Origin: Candidatus Kapaibacterium sp.
GTDB taxonomy: Bacteria; Bacteroidota; Ignavibacteria; Palsa-1295
NCBI GenBank assembly: GCA_025450975.1
Contig: JANWLI010000184.1
Coordinates: forward strand, 1 to 12,620
Length of the DNA stretch: 12,620 nucleotides
Direction: 5' to 3'
Part shown: positions 1 through 5,007 of the stretch, one piece after another
Numbering within the stretch: the stretch's first letter is position 1
Layout of the letters: the number at the start of each line of letters is the position of its first letter
Notes under the pieces: generated by a model
Seen by the model: the letters and a program-made list of their open reading frames with translations, nothing else
The model's database searches: none
Told to the model about the DNA's origin: nothing
Position numbers and translations under genes: made by a program

Positions 1-1384
1 CCTTCACCTGCTCTTTGATGACCTTCATGCCCATGTCGATCTCGTCGGTCGTGACATTGAGCGCGGGGCGGAAGCGGATGGAACGGTCGCCGCAGCCGAT
101 GATGATGACGCCTTCGTCGTAGCATTTCTGCTTGAGCACATCGCGCATCTGCGCTTCGGCCAGCGTGAAGGCGCACATGAGGCCTTTGCCGCGGGGGTTG
201 GAGATCACCTGCGAGAATTCATCAGCTAATGCTTGGATCTCTGTAAGTAAATACTCGCCGACAACACGTGCATTCTCGACAAGCGCTTCGTCGCGGATGA
301 TCTCGAGATACTTCTGAGCGCGGACCATGTCGACAAGATTGCCGCCCCACGTCGAGTTGATGCGGCTCGGCTTCATGAAGACGTTGTCGTGGACTTCGTC
401 GACACGGTTCGAAACGAGAATACCGCAGACCTGCATCTTCTTGCCGAAGGTCATGATGTCGGGATTACCGTAATGCTGGTGCGCCCACATCTTGCCGGAA
501 AGGCCGAGGCCTGTTTGCACTTCGTCGTAGATCAGCAGCGCATCGTTCTCGTTGGCGAGGTCGCGCAACGTCTGGTGGAAACGCTCGGAGAAATAGTTGT
601 CGCCGCCCTCGCCCTGGATCGGTTCGATGATGATCGCCGCGATCTGATCGGGGTAATTCATGAAGGCTTCTTTCATTTGCTTGATCGAAGTTTCTTCAGC
701 TTTGAGTGCGAGCGCTTCGTTCTCAGCGTTCTGCGGGAAGCGAAGGATCGGCGCATCGATGCGTGGCCACTCCTTGAATTTCGGGAAGTACATCGTCTTC
801 ACCGGATCGGTATTCGTCAGTGACAGCGTATAGCCGTTACGTCCGTGGAAGGCGTAGCGGAAGTGCATGACGAGATGTCCACGGTCATGCGTGTAGCCTT
901 TGATGAAGTTCTTGCGGACCTTCCAGTCAAATGCAACTTTGAGTGCGTTCTCTACTGCAGCGCTTCCGCCTTCGATGAGGAAGAGGTGCGGCAAGTATTC
1001 AGGGATAGCAACCTGACTGAAAGTCTCGACGAACTCCGCCATCTCGACAGTGTACGCATCGGAGCTTGACGGCTTGTTGACGGCGACGTCGGCAAGTTTT
1101 TCGCGGAATGCCGGGTCCTGCATTGCCGGATGATTGAGACCGACGGGGCCCGATGCGAAGAAGGTGAAGAAGTCGAGGAAGCGTTTGCCGGAGCGAGAAT
1201 CATAAATGAAGTTGCCTTGCGACTTCTTGAGATCGACGACGAGATCGAAGCCATCGACGAGCATGTGCTTGGCGAGTGTCTCGTGGACTTTGTCGGGGGA
1301 GATATGAACGCTTTTAGATTGCATCGCTGCGAGATTATCGCGGATCTCATTGGTTGTGCGGACTTCGATCACATTCGGCTTCAT
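1..1384 (-). CDS. lat: L-lysine 6-aminotransferase (lysine epsilon-aminotransferase), 3' end cut by window edge
   Basis: A PLP-dependent class III aminotransferase that moves the epsilon-amino group of L-lysine to 2-oxoglutarate, giving 2-aminoadipate 6-semialdehyde (which cyclises) and glutamate; cytoplasmic, lysine catabolism. I translated 461 uninterrupted codons from the ATG at 1384 down to position 2; the stop lies beyond the window. The family is about 450 residues, so only the extreme C-terminus should be missing. Family marks seen: FFASGPVGLNHPA near residue 75-90, EGGSAAVENALK, FHGRNGYTLS, EPIQGEGGD, the PLP-aspartate motif YDEVQTG, and FGKKMQVCG (residues 313-321), whose Lys315 (or 316) should form the Schiff base. 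GKK-TQVCG at this place is typical of lysine 6-aminotransferase rather than ornithine or acetylornithine transaminases. A GAGGA ribosome site (1389-1393) lies 4 nt before the ATG. The gene has its own promoter-like upstream region. Confidence 0.93.
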   Translation of the reverse strand, partial: MKPNVIEVRTTNEIRDNLAAMQSKSVHISPDKVHETLAKHMLVDGFDLVVDLKKSQGNFIYDSRSGKRFLDFFTFFASGPVGLNHPAMQDPAFREKLADVAVNKPSSSDAYTVEMAEFVETFSQVAIPEYLPHLFLIEGGSAAVENALKVAFDWKVRKNFIKGYTHDRGHLVMHFRYAFHGRNGYTLSLTNTDPVKTMYFPKFKEWPRIDAPILRFPQNAENEALALKAEETSIKQMKEAFMNYPDQIAAIIIEPIQGEGGDNYFSERFHQTLRDLANENDALLIYDEVQTGLGLSGKMWAHQHYGNPDIMTFGKKMQVCGILVSNRVDEVHDNVFMKPSRINSTWGGNLVDMVRAQKYLEIIRDEALVENARVVGEYLLTEIQALADEFSQVISNPRGKGLMCAFTLAEAQMRDVLKQKCYDEGVIIIGCGDRSIRFRPALNVTTDEIDMGMKVIKEQVK

Positions 1385-1426
1385 ATTATCCTCGCATAGT
1401 TAGTGAGATAGGTTAGTTGTTAACAC

Positions 1427-1446
1427 GGACAAAGCTGGATTTGTCC
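1427..1446 (-). promoter_or_regulatory. Inverted repeat overlapping a possible lat promoter
   Basis: A perfect 7-bp inverted repeat (GGACAAA and TTTGTCC, 6-nt spacer) lies 43-62 bp upstream of the lat start. On the minus strand its second arm overlaps CAGCTTTG (1430-1437), one mismatch from the Bacteroidota -7 box TAnnTTTG, and a TTG (1455-1457) lies 17 nt further upstream, within the usual -33/-7 spacing. A repressor or activator bound to the dyad would cover the -7 box. The dyad is seen directly; the promoter and operator role are inferred. It could also form a 5' leader hairpin if transcription starts further upstream. Confidence 0.4.
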
Positions 1447-1455
1447 TAAAACATC

Positions 1456-1480
1456 AAAAAGGCGGCAAAAAGCCGCCTTT
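1456..1480 (-). terminator. Rho-independent terminator of the yidB-like gene
   Basis: Read on the minus strand, this is a 6-bp GC-only stem (1461-1466 with 1472-1477), extended by AAA/TTT, with a 5-nt loop and a run of five T residues directly after it (1456-1460). It starts about 20 nt after the stop codon of the yidB-like gene and precedes the putative lat promoter, so it should separate the two transcripts. The plus strand has only three T residues after the stem, so the direction is clear. Confidence 0.8.
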
Positions 1481-1500
1481 AAAATGGATAGGAGCGGTTT

Positions 1501-1884
1501 TTAGAAAATGCCTTTTAGCAATTCCATGCCTTGCTCGAGGATATTACCTTCGGGGATCTTGCCTTCCGGAGTGAGCTTATCGACGATGTTCGGCAGATTC
1601 GTTGCTACCTGCTGGGTTACCTGTTCGATGGGAAGGCCGGTCTTGTTTGCGATCTCTGCAAGCTTTTCGTTGCCGATCACGGACGTTATCTGGTCGGGGG
1701 TAACGGTCTTGTTCTCGCCGGTGCCGACCCAGGAGCCGATGACGTCGCCGAGTCCGCCGGAAGTGAACTTCTTGACAAGTCCGCCGAGACCTTCGTTGCC
1801 GCCAACTAAGCCCACAATGCTTTCAAGAATGCCGCCGCCCTGCGGGCCGCCTGCTGCGCTGGTAATGCTATCGAGTAGTCCCAT
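1501..1884 (-). CDS. YidB-family (DUF937-like) small protein
   Basis: A 127-aa protein of the YidB type: an N-terminal MGLLDSI, a glycine-rich segment (GGPQGGG, GGNEGLGGLVKKF, GGLGDVIGSWVGTG, residues about 12-56), then a helical half with TPDQITSVIG, LAEIANKTGLP and LPNIVDKLTPEGKIP. The order 'FxxxGLGxxxxSWVGxGxNxxxxxxQxxxxxG' followed by 'P..VD.LTP.G..P' is the family signature. Its molecular role is not established; no signal peptide or membrane segment is visible, so it is probably cytoplasmic. The ATG at 1884 has no clear Shine-Dalgarno sequence. It stands alone, ends at a T-tailed terminator, and lies downstream of korA and its hairpins, so co-transcription with korA is doubtful. Confidence 0.85.
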   Translation of the reverse strand: MGLLDSITSAAGGPQGGGILESIVGLVGGNEGLGGLVKKFTSGGLGDVIGSWVGTGENKTVTPDQITSVIGNEKLAEIANKTGLPIEQVTQQVATNLPNIVDKLTPEGKIPEGNILEQGMELLKGIF

Positions 1885-1970
1885 GGTTTCTGATTTGGTC
1901 TAATGATAAAAGTAATTATTTGCGGTCAACGATCGGGGAATGAGGTGGCCGTCGGTGGATAAAACAGGCG

Positions 1971-2006
1971 TCGGAATTTCTCGTTCCCACGCTCTGCGTG
2001 GGAATG
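1971..2006. repeat. Modular hairpin, copy 1 (12-bp lead word plus palindrome)
   Basis: The 12-mer TCGGAATTTCTC (1971-1982) is followed directly by a perfect 9-bp stem, TTCCCACGC (1984-1992), loop TCT, GCGTGGGAA (1996-2004). A G-T and a C-G pair extend it to 1982-2006. The same 12-mer recurs at 2044 before a different palindrome. It lies in the gap between korA and yidB with no gene on it. It could act in termination or mRNA protection, or be a dispersed intergenic repeat. Only the repeat structure itself is seen. Confidence 0.75.
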
Positions 2007-2016
2007 CGGTAAAGCA

Positions 2017-2045
2017 GAAACGGCAGCCTTAGTGGCTGCCGTTTC
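2017..2045 (-). terminator. Strong hairpin downstream of korA, probable terminator
   Basis: A perfect 12-bp stem (2017-2028 with 2034-2045) with a 5-nt loop, about 37 nt past the korA stop on the minus strand. After the stem the minus strand reads TGCTTT, so the U-tract is poor; the hairpin may act as a weak intrinsic terminator or as a 3' stabilising structure. It sits exactly between the two lead-word copies (1971-1982 and 2044-2055) and overlaps the second by two bases. Confidence 0.55.
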
Positions 2046-2081
2046 GGAATTTCTCATACCCGGACGCTCTAGCGTCCCGAG
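2044..2081. repeat. Modular hairpin, copy 2 (same lead word, different palindrome)
   Basis: The second copy of TCGGAATTTCTC (2044-2055) is followed by a palindromic core GGACGCT (2062-2068), CT, AGCGTCC (2071-2077). The lead word is identical to copy 1, 73 bp apart, while the palindrome differs except for the shared ACGCTCT core. The korA stop codon starts at 2084 on the minus strand, so the hairpin begins only a few nt past the end of that gene and would be the first structure in its 3' UTR. Confidence 0.7.
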
Positions 2082-3980
2082 TTACTTCATTGTTGCGAGG
2101 ATCTCTTCGACCTTGCCGATGATCTCGCTCGTGGTGAAGGGCAGGCCTTCTACCTTATTGATGCCGATCGCATCGATAAGGAATTCCGAACGGATAATAC
2201 GACGCAGCTGGCCGAGGTTGAGCTCGGGAATAACGATCTTCTCGTAGTTCTTCATGATCTCGGCAAGATCCGGCGGAAGCGGATTGATCCAACGCAGATG
2301 TGCAGATGCTACGCCTTTCGATGCAAGCTGCTCGGCTGCTGTGGTGATCGCACCGTAGGTGCCACCCCATCCGAGAAGCAGGATCTTCCCAGACTTTGCT
2401 CCGATAACTTCCGTCGGCTGAATATCTTTTGCAATTCCCTGTACCTTCTGGTTGCGTAAGCGCACCATGAAGTCGTGGTTCTGCGGCTCGTAGTTCACGT
2501 TACCGGTGATGTGCTGCTTTTCGAGACCGCCGATGCGATGCTCGAAGCCCTTCGTGCCGGGGATTGCCCACGGACGAGCATTATCTTCGTCACGCGCATA
2601 CGGCTGGAATCCTTCGTCGGGCGCTTTGAGGATCGTCTTATGACCGATCTTGGGCAGTTTCGCTGCATCGGGGATGAGCCACGGCTCAGCACCGTTGGCG
2701 ATATAACCGTCGGTCAGCAGGATGACGGGCGTCATATACTTAAGTGCCGTGTGCACAGCTTCGAAGGCTGCATAGAAACAATCGCCGGGGCTTTTTGCTG
2801 CGATGACAGGAACAGGACATTCGCCGTTACGACCGTAGAGCGCCTGCATGAGATCGGCCTGTTCGGTCTTTGTCGGAAGACCGGTCGACGGTCCGCCGCG
2901 CTGCACATCGACAATGATCAGCGGTAGCTCGGTCATCACTGCAAGTCCGATCGCTTCGGCCTTGAGAGCAAGTCCCGGACCGGATGTCGTCGTGAGTCCG
3001 ATGCTACCGGTAAACGCTGCGCCGATGGCCGTACAGATACCGGCGATTTCGTCTTCGGCCTGGAAGGTCTTGACGCCGTAGCTCTTGTACTTCGAAAGCT
3101 CGTGCAGAATATCGGATGCAGGGGTAATAGGATACGATCCTAAGAAGATCGGGAGCTCAGCTTTTACCGAAGCTGCAACGAAGCCGAGTGCTGTCGCTTC
3201 GTTACCCATGATGTTACGATACTTGCCGGGCGAGAACTTCGCAGGCTTGACTTCGTAGCGTGCCGAGAACAACTCAGCGGTTTCGCCGAGGTAGTAGCCG
3301 GCTTTGAGTGCGCGAAGGTTCGCTTCGTAGACCAGTTCGTCTTTACCGAACTTTGCCTTCAGCCATTCGAGCGTTGGCTCCATCGGACGATTGTAGAGCC
3401 AGTAGACAAGGCCGAGCGCGACCATGTTCTTGGAGCGCACAGCATCGCGTGAGCTCATCTTGAGATCTCTGACTGCATCGAGCGTAAGCTTCGTCAGCGG
3501 AAACTTGTAGACGGTGTAGCCCGAGAGTGTATCGTCTTCGAGCGGATTGACTGCGTAATGCGCAAGCTTGAGGTTCTTCTCGTCGAACGAATCGGAGTTG
3601 ACGATGATGACGCCGCCTTTTTTAACCTGCTGCAGATTTACTTTGAGTGCAGCGGGGTTCATCGCAACGAGTACGTCTGGATGATCGCCGGGCGTGTGGA
3701 TCTCTTTCGAGGAGAAGTGGATCTGGAATCCGGAGACGCCATAGAGCGTGCCGATTGGGGCGCGGATCTCGGCAGGATAATCTGGCAGCGTCGAAAGGTC
3801 GTTGCCGACAAGGGCCGTCGTGTTGGTGAACTGCGTCCCGGTAAGCTGCATACCGTCGCCGGAGTCGCCTGCGAACCGGATGGTTACTTCTTCGAGAATT
3901 TCAATAGGACGCTTGGTTTGTCCGATGGATTCTGGTTGACCGTTCGTCGTTATCGTGCCCTGAGCTACGTCGCCTGCCAT
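2082..3980 (-). CDS. korA: 2-oxoacid:ferredoxin oxidoreductase, fused gamma-alpha subunit (2-oxoglutarate type likely)
   Basis: A 632-aa subunit of a 2-oxoacid:acceptor oxidoreductase, which decarboxylates a 2-oxoacid to its acyl-CoA and passes electrons to ferredoxin. The N-terminal gamma domain (about residues 30-205) starts with VTIRFAGDSGDGMQLTG and contains IHTPGDHPDVLVAMNP. The alpha (pyrimidine-binding) domain starts near GNEATALG and has the hallmark GSYPITPASDIL, the glutamate-bearing FQAEDEIAG, TTTSGPGLALKAEA and QRGGPSTGLPTKTEQ. The C-terminal domain II includes LLLGWGGTYGAI. This gamma-alpha fusion is the KorA layout; substrate choice of 2-oxoglutarate is inferred. The beta subunit, which carries TPP and usually an iron-sulfur cluster, is normally adjacent but is absent here on either side. 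The start ATG at 3980 has only an AT-rich leader and no clear Shine-Dalgarno. No frameshift is seen. Confidence 0.92.
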   Translation of the reverse strand: MAGDVAQGTITTNGQPESIGQTKRPIEILEEVTIRFAGDSGDGMQLTGTQFTNTTALVGNDLSTLPDYPAEIRAPIGTLYGVSGFQIHFSSKEIHTPGDHPDVLVAMNPAALKVNLQQVKKGGVIIVNSDSFDEKNLKLAHYAVNPLEDDTLSGYTVYKFPLTKLTLDAVRDLKMSSRDAVRSKNMVALGLVYWLYNRPMEPTLEWLKAKFGKDELVYEANLRALKAGYYLGETAELFSARYEVKPAKFSPGKYRNIMGNEATALGFVAASVKAELPIFLGSYPITPASDILHELSKYKSYGVKTFQAEDEIAGICTAIGAAFTGSIGLTTTSGPGLALKAEAIGLAVMTELPLIIVDVQRGGPSTGLPTKTEQADLMQALYGRNGECPVPVIAAKSPGDCFYAAFEAVHTALKYMTPVILLTDGYIANGAEPWLIPDAAKLPKIGHKTILKAPDEGFQPYARDEDNARPWAIPGTKGFEHRIGGLEKQHITGNVNYEPQNHDFMVRLRNQKVQGIAKDIQPTEVIGAKSGKILLLGWGGTYGAITTAAEQLASKGVASAHLRWINPLPPDLAEIMKNYEKIVIPELNLGQLRRIIRSEFLIDAIGINKVEGLPFTTSEIIGKVEEILATMK

Positions 3981-4240
3981 AAAAATGAATAATAAATGTT
4001 TGTATTACTATCTAGCCTCACGTTAACAAGAACAAAATCGGACAGGTTCTTAAATGAGTTAAGATGTAAGATTTAAGATGTGAGAGTAGGTGCAGAATTT
4101 AAATACAGAGGTGTATGATCAGGCGACTGGGAGTTAATGGGTAAGAAATAAGTACAATACGAGCCTTAAACGGATATTTCTAACAAAATTATTTATTATA
4201 ACTGGGACCTTAGTCGTATCTAAATCAACAATTAGGCAAC

Positions 4241-4258
4241 ATATATTATATAATATAT
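4241..4258. repeat. 18-bp perfect AT palindrome
   Basis: ATATATTATATAATATAT is its own reverse complement over 18 bp, made only of A and T. It lies in the middle of the AT-rich gap, about 165 bp upstream of the 78-aa ORF. It could be a cruciform or binding site, but in DNA this AT-rich a chance palindrome is not rare. Confidence 0.6.
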
Positions 4259-4360
4259 CCTATTTGGGAACATAATTATGCCATTAACATGTTTTATATA
4301 GAGTTCACTTGACAATTTAGCTGAATATAAGGGAAAACCTCAGTGGGAACAGTTCGGACG

Positions 4361-4380
4361 AGCTATGTATTTGTATAGCT
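4361..4380. repeat. Small inverted repeat upstream of the 78-aa ORF
   Basis: AGCTAT (4361-4366) and ATAGCT (4375-4380) form a perfect 6-bp dyad with an 8-nt spacer, ending 43 nt before the GTG start at 4424. It may be an operator or leader hairpin for the small-ORF/terminase cluster; nothing in the sequence decides between these. Confidence 0.4.
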
Positions 4381-4423
4381 GCAACTACTTCTGGCAGTCA
4401 ACCGAAGCAAGTACAACAGTACC

Positions 4424-4660
4424 GTGAAAGCTGAAAAATACGTTATTACCACAGAAGGCAGCACAGAGCCTATCAAAATGGTGCGATGGGGATTTGGCGC
4501 TGCCGGCGAGGAAATTCAAAAACTCCTCACTGACGCTGCGGTCAAACTGGTCCGTGTTGAAGTATCCGGCCTCAATAAATTTGCCACCTTCGGCAGAGAT
4601 AAGATCTGGCGCCTGCTCGATATTAAGCAGAAGATCAAAGGGTTGACGGCCGTCGACTAA
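4424..4660 (+). CDS. Hypothetical small protein upstream of the terminase
   Basis: A 78-residue ORF starting at GTG (4424); upstream in frame there is no ATG before the stop at 4376, so the only alternative is an internal ATG at residue 19. I do not recognise the family. The protein looks soluble and basic, with alternating charged and hydrophobic residues: VRWGFGAAGEEIQKLL in the middle (a likely helix), VRVEVSGLNKFATF, then WRLLDIKQKIKGL near the end. No signal peptide, transmembrane segment or cysteine. No Shine-Dalgarno is visible, unlike the terminase gene below. Its frame stays open for a further 56 codons beyond the stop TAA at 4658-4660. It is the first of three plus-strand ORFs leading to the terminase and might be a remnant of an upstream phage gene. 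Confidence 0.5.
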   Translation: MKAEKYVITTEGSTEPIKMVRWGFGAAGEEIQKLLTDAAVKLVRVEVSGLNKFATFGRDKIWRLLDIKQKIKGLTAVD

Positions 4661-4689
4661 TTTCCCTTCCTTAACAAATTTCTGAAGAT

Positions 4690-4712
4690 CACGATAGCAT
4701 CAGCTATCCGTG
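4690..4712. repeat. Hairpin GATAGC/GCTATC in the small-ORF gap
   Basis: GATAGC (4693-4698) and GCTATC (4703-4708) pair across a 4-nt loop; CAC (4690-4692) and GTG (4710-4712) extend the stem past a single bulged C. It lies 30 nt after the 78-aa ORF. No T-run follows, so it is not a classic terminator. It is the first of two neighbouring hairpins in this gap. Confidence 0.5.
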
Positions 4713-4728
4713 AAGCAGAGTCACATAC

Positions 4729-4750
4729 CGCAGGTTTTTCAAAACCTGCG
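4729..4750. repeat. 10-bp perfect hairpin between the small ORFs
   Basis: CGCAGGTTTT (4729-4738) and AAAACCTGCG (4741-4750) are exact reverse complements separated by TC, giving a 10-bp perfect stem, effectively with a larger relaxed loop. No T-run follows on either strand. With the hairpin at 4690 it makes the gap between the two small ORFs structure-rich and unlike ordinary coding DNA. Confidence 0.6.
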
Positions 4751-4841
4751 CCTACCGTATCCATTCCTTATCATTTAACTCACCACTACAAGGCAGACAC
4801 AACATCCACATACCTTCCACTTATCCGATAACGAGCTTAGG

Positions 4842-4994
4842 GTGCTGGATCAGTTCATTAAAGGGACTGCCATCTACATCGAAGAGCTTGAGCTCAAAGA
4901 GCATAAACCAATGCCGGATTTCTGGCAGACACGAACGCGTGCAATGCGCGTCGTGAACGAACTTCTTATTCAGCGCATCGAGCAGCAACAGTAA
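4842..4994 (+). CDS. Small ORF directly upstream of terminase (about 50 aa, start uncertain)
   Basis: The frame ending in TAA at 4992-4994 is open from 4779 and reads, towards its end, LRVLDQFIKGTAIYIEELEL, then KPMPDFWQTRTRAMRVVNELL and IQRIEQQQ. This looks like two amphipathic helices and has normal coding-like composition. There is no ATG; the earliest usual start is GTG at 4842, giving 50 residues, though the coding look already begins near LSDNEL (from 4821). The start may therefore be non-canonical, or the 5' end may be lost. The stop overlaps the AAGGAGGA ribosome site of the terminase gene, so the two are translationally coupled neighbours. A position directly before TerL is where a small terminase subunit often lies, but 50-60 residues is too short for one. 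Function unknown. Confidence 0.5.
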   Translation: MLDQFIKGTAIYIEELELKEHKPMPDFWQTRTRAMRVVNELLIQRIEQQQ

Positions 4995-5000
4995 GGAGGA
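4993..5000 (+). promoter_or_regulatory. Strong Shine-Dalgarno site of the terminase gene
   Basis: AAGGAGGA, a full match to the anti-Shine-Dalgarno core, ends 7 nt before the ATG at 5008 and fixes that start. It overlaps the stop codon of the small upstream ORF. It is the strongest ribosome site in the window; most other starts here have none. Confidence 0.9.
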
Positions 5001-5007
5001 TCTCAAC

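Larger units (their letters stand above)
3981..4423. other. AT-rich gene-free region between korA and the plus-strand ORFs
   Basis: About 440 bp without a convincing ORF on either strand, visibly more AT-rich than its flanks. It holds a direct repeat TTAAGATGT (4059-4067 and 4073-4081, 14 bp apart), an 18-bp perfect AT palindrome (4241-4258), a TTGACA (4309-4314) without a properly spaced -10 box, and a 6-bp inverted repeat AGCTAT/ATAGCT (4361-4380) just before the next ORF. A TAnnTTTG match on the minus strand (TAATTTTG, 4184-4191) has no TTG at the right distance. It must carry the korA promoter and probably that of the ORF at 4424, but I cannot place either with confidence. Confidence 0.6.

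Noticed and set aside
389..823. Plus-strand 144-codon frame over the aminotransferase gene
   Set aside because: The minus strand encodes every motif of lysine 6-aminotransferase through this stretch, so the plus-strand frame is a shadow.
1508..1903. 131-codon plus-strand frame over the yidB-like gene
   Set aside because: It is antisense to a recognised YidB-family protein and its Pro/Ser-rich product reflects the Gly-rich sequence on the other strand.
4059..4081. TTAAGATGT direct repeat as a start of a CRISPR or iteron array
   Set aside because: Only two short copies 14 bp apart, with no third unit, and in AT-rich DNA where such words arise by chance.
4184..4191. TAATTTTG on the minus strand as the korA promoter
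   Set aside because: It matches TAnnTTTG, but no TTG lies 17-23 nt upstream and it is over 200 bp from the korA start in AT-rich DNA where chance matches are expected.
4309..4331. TTGACA followed by TATAAG as a sigma-70 promoter
   Set aside because: The spacer is only 11 nt, far from 17, and this lineage seems to use TTG/TAnnTTTG promoters.
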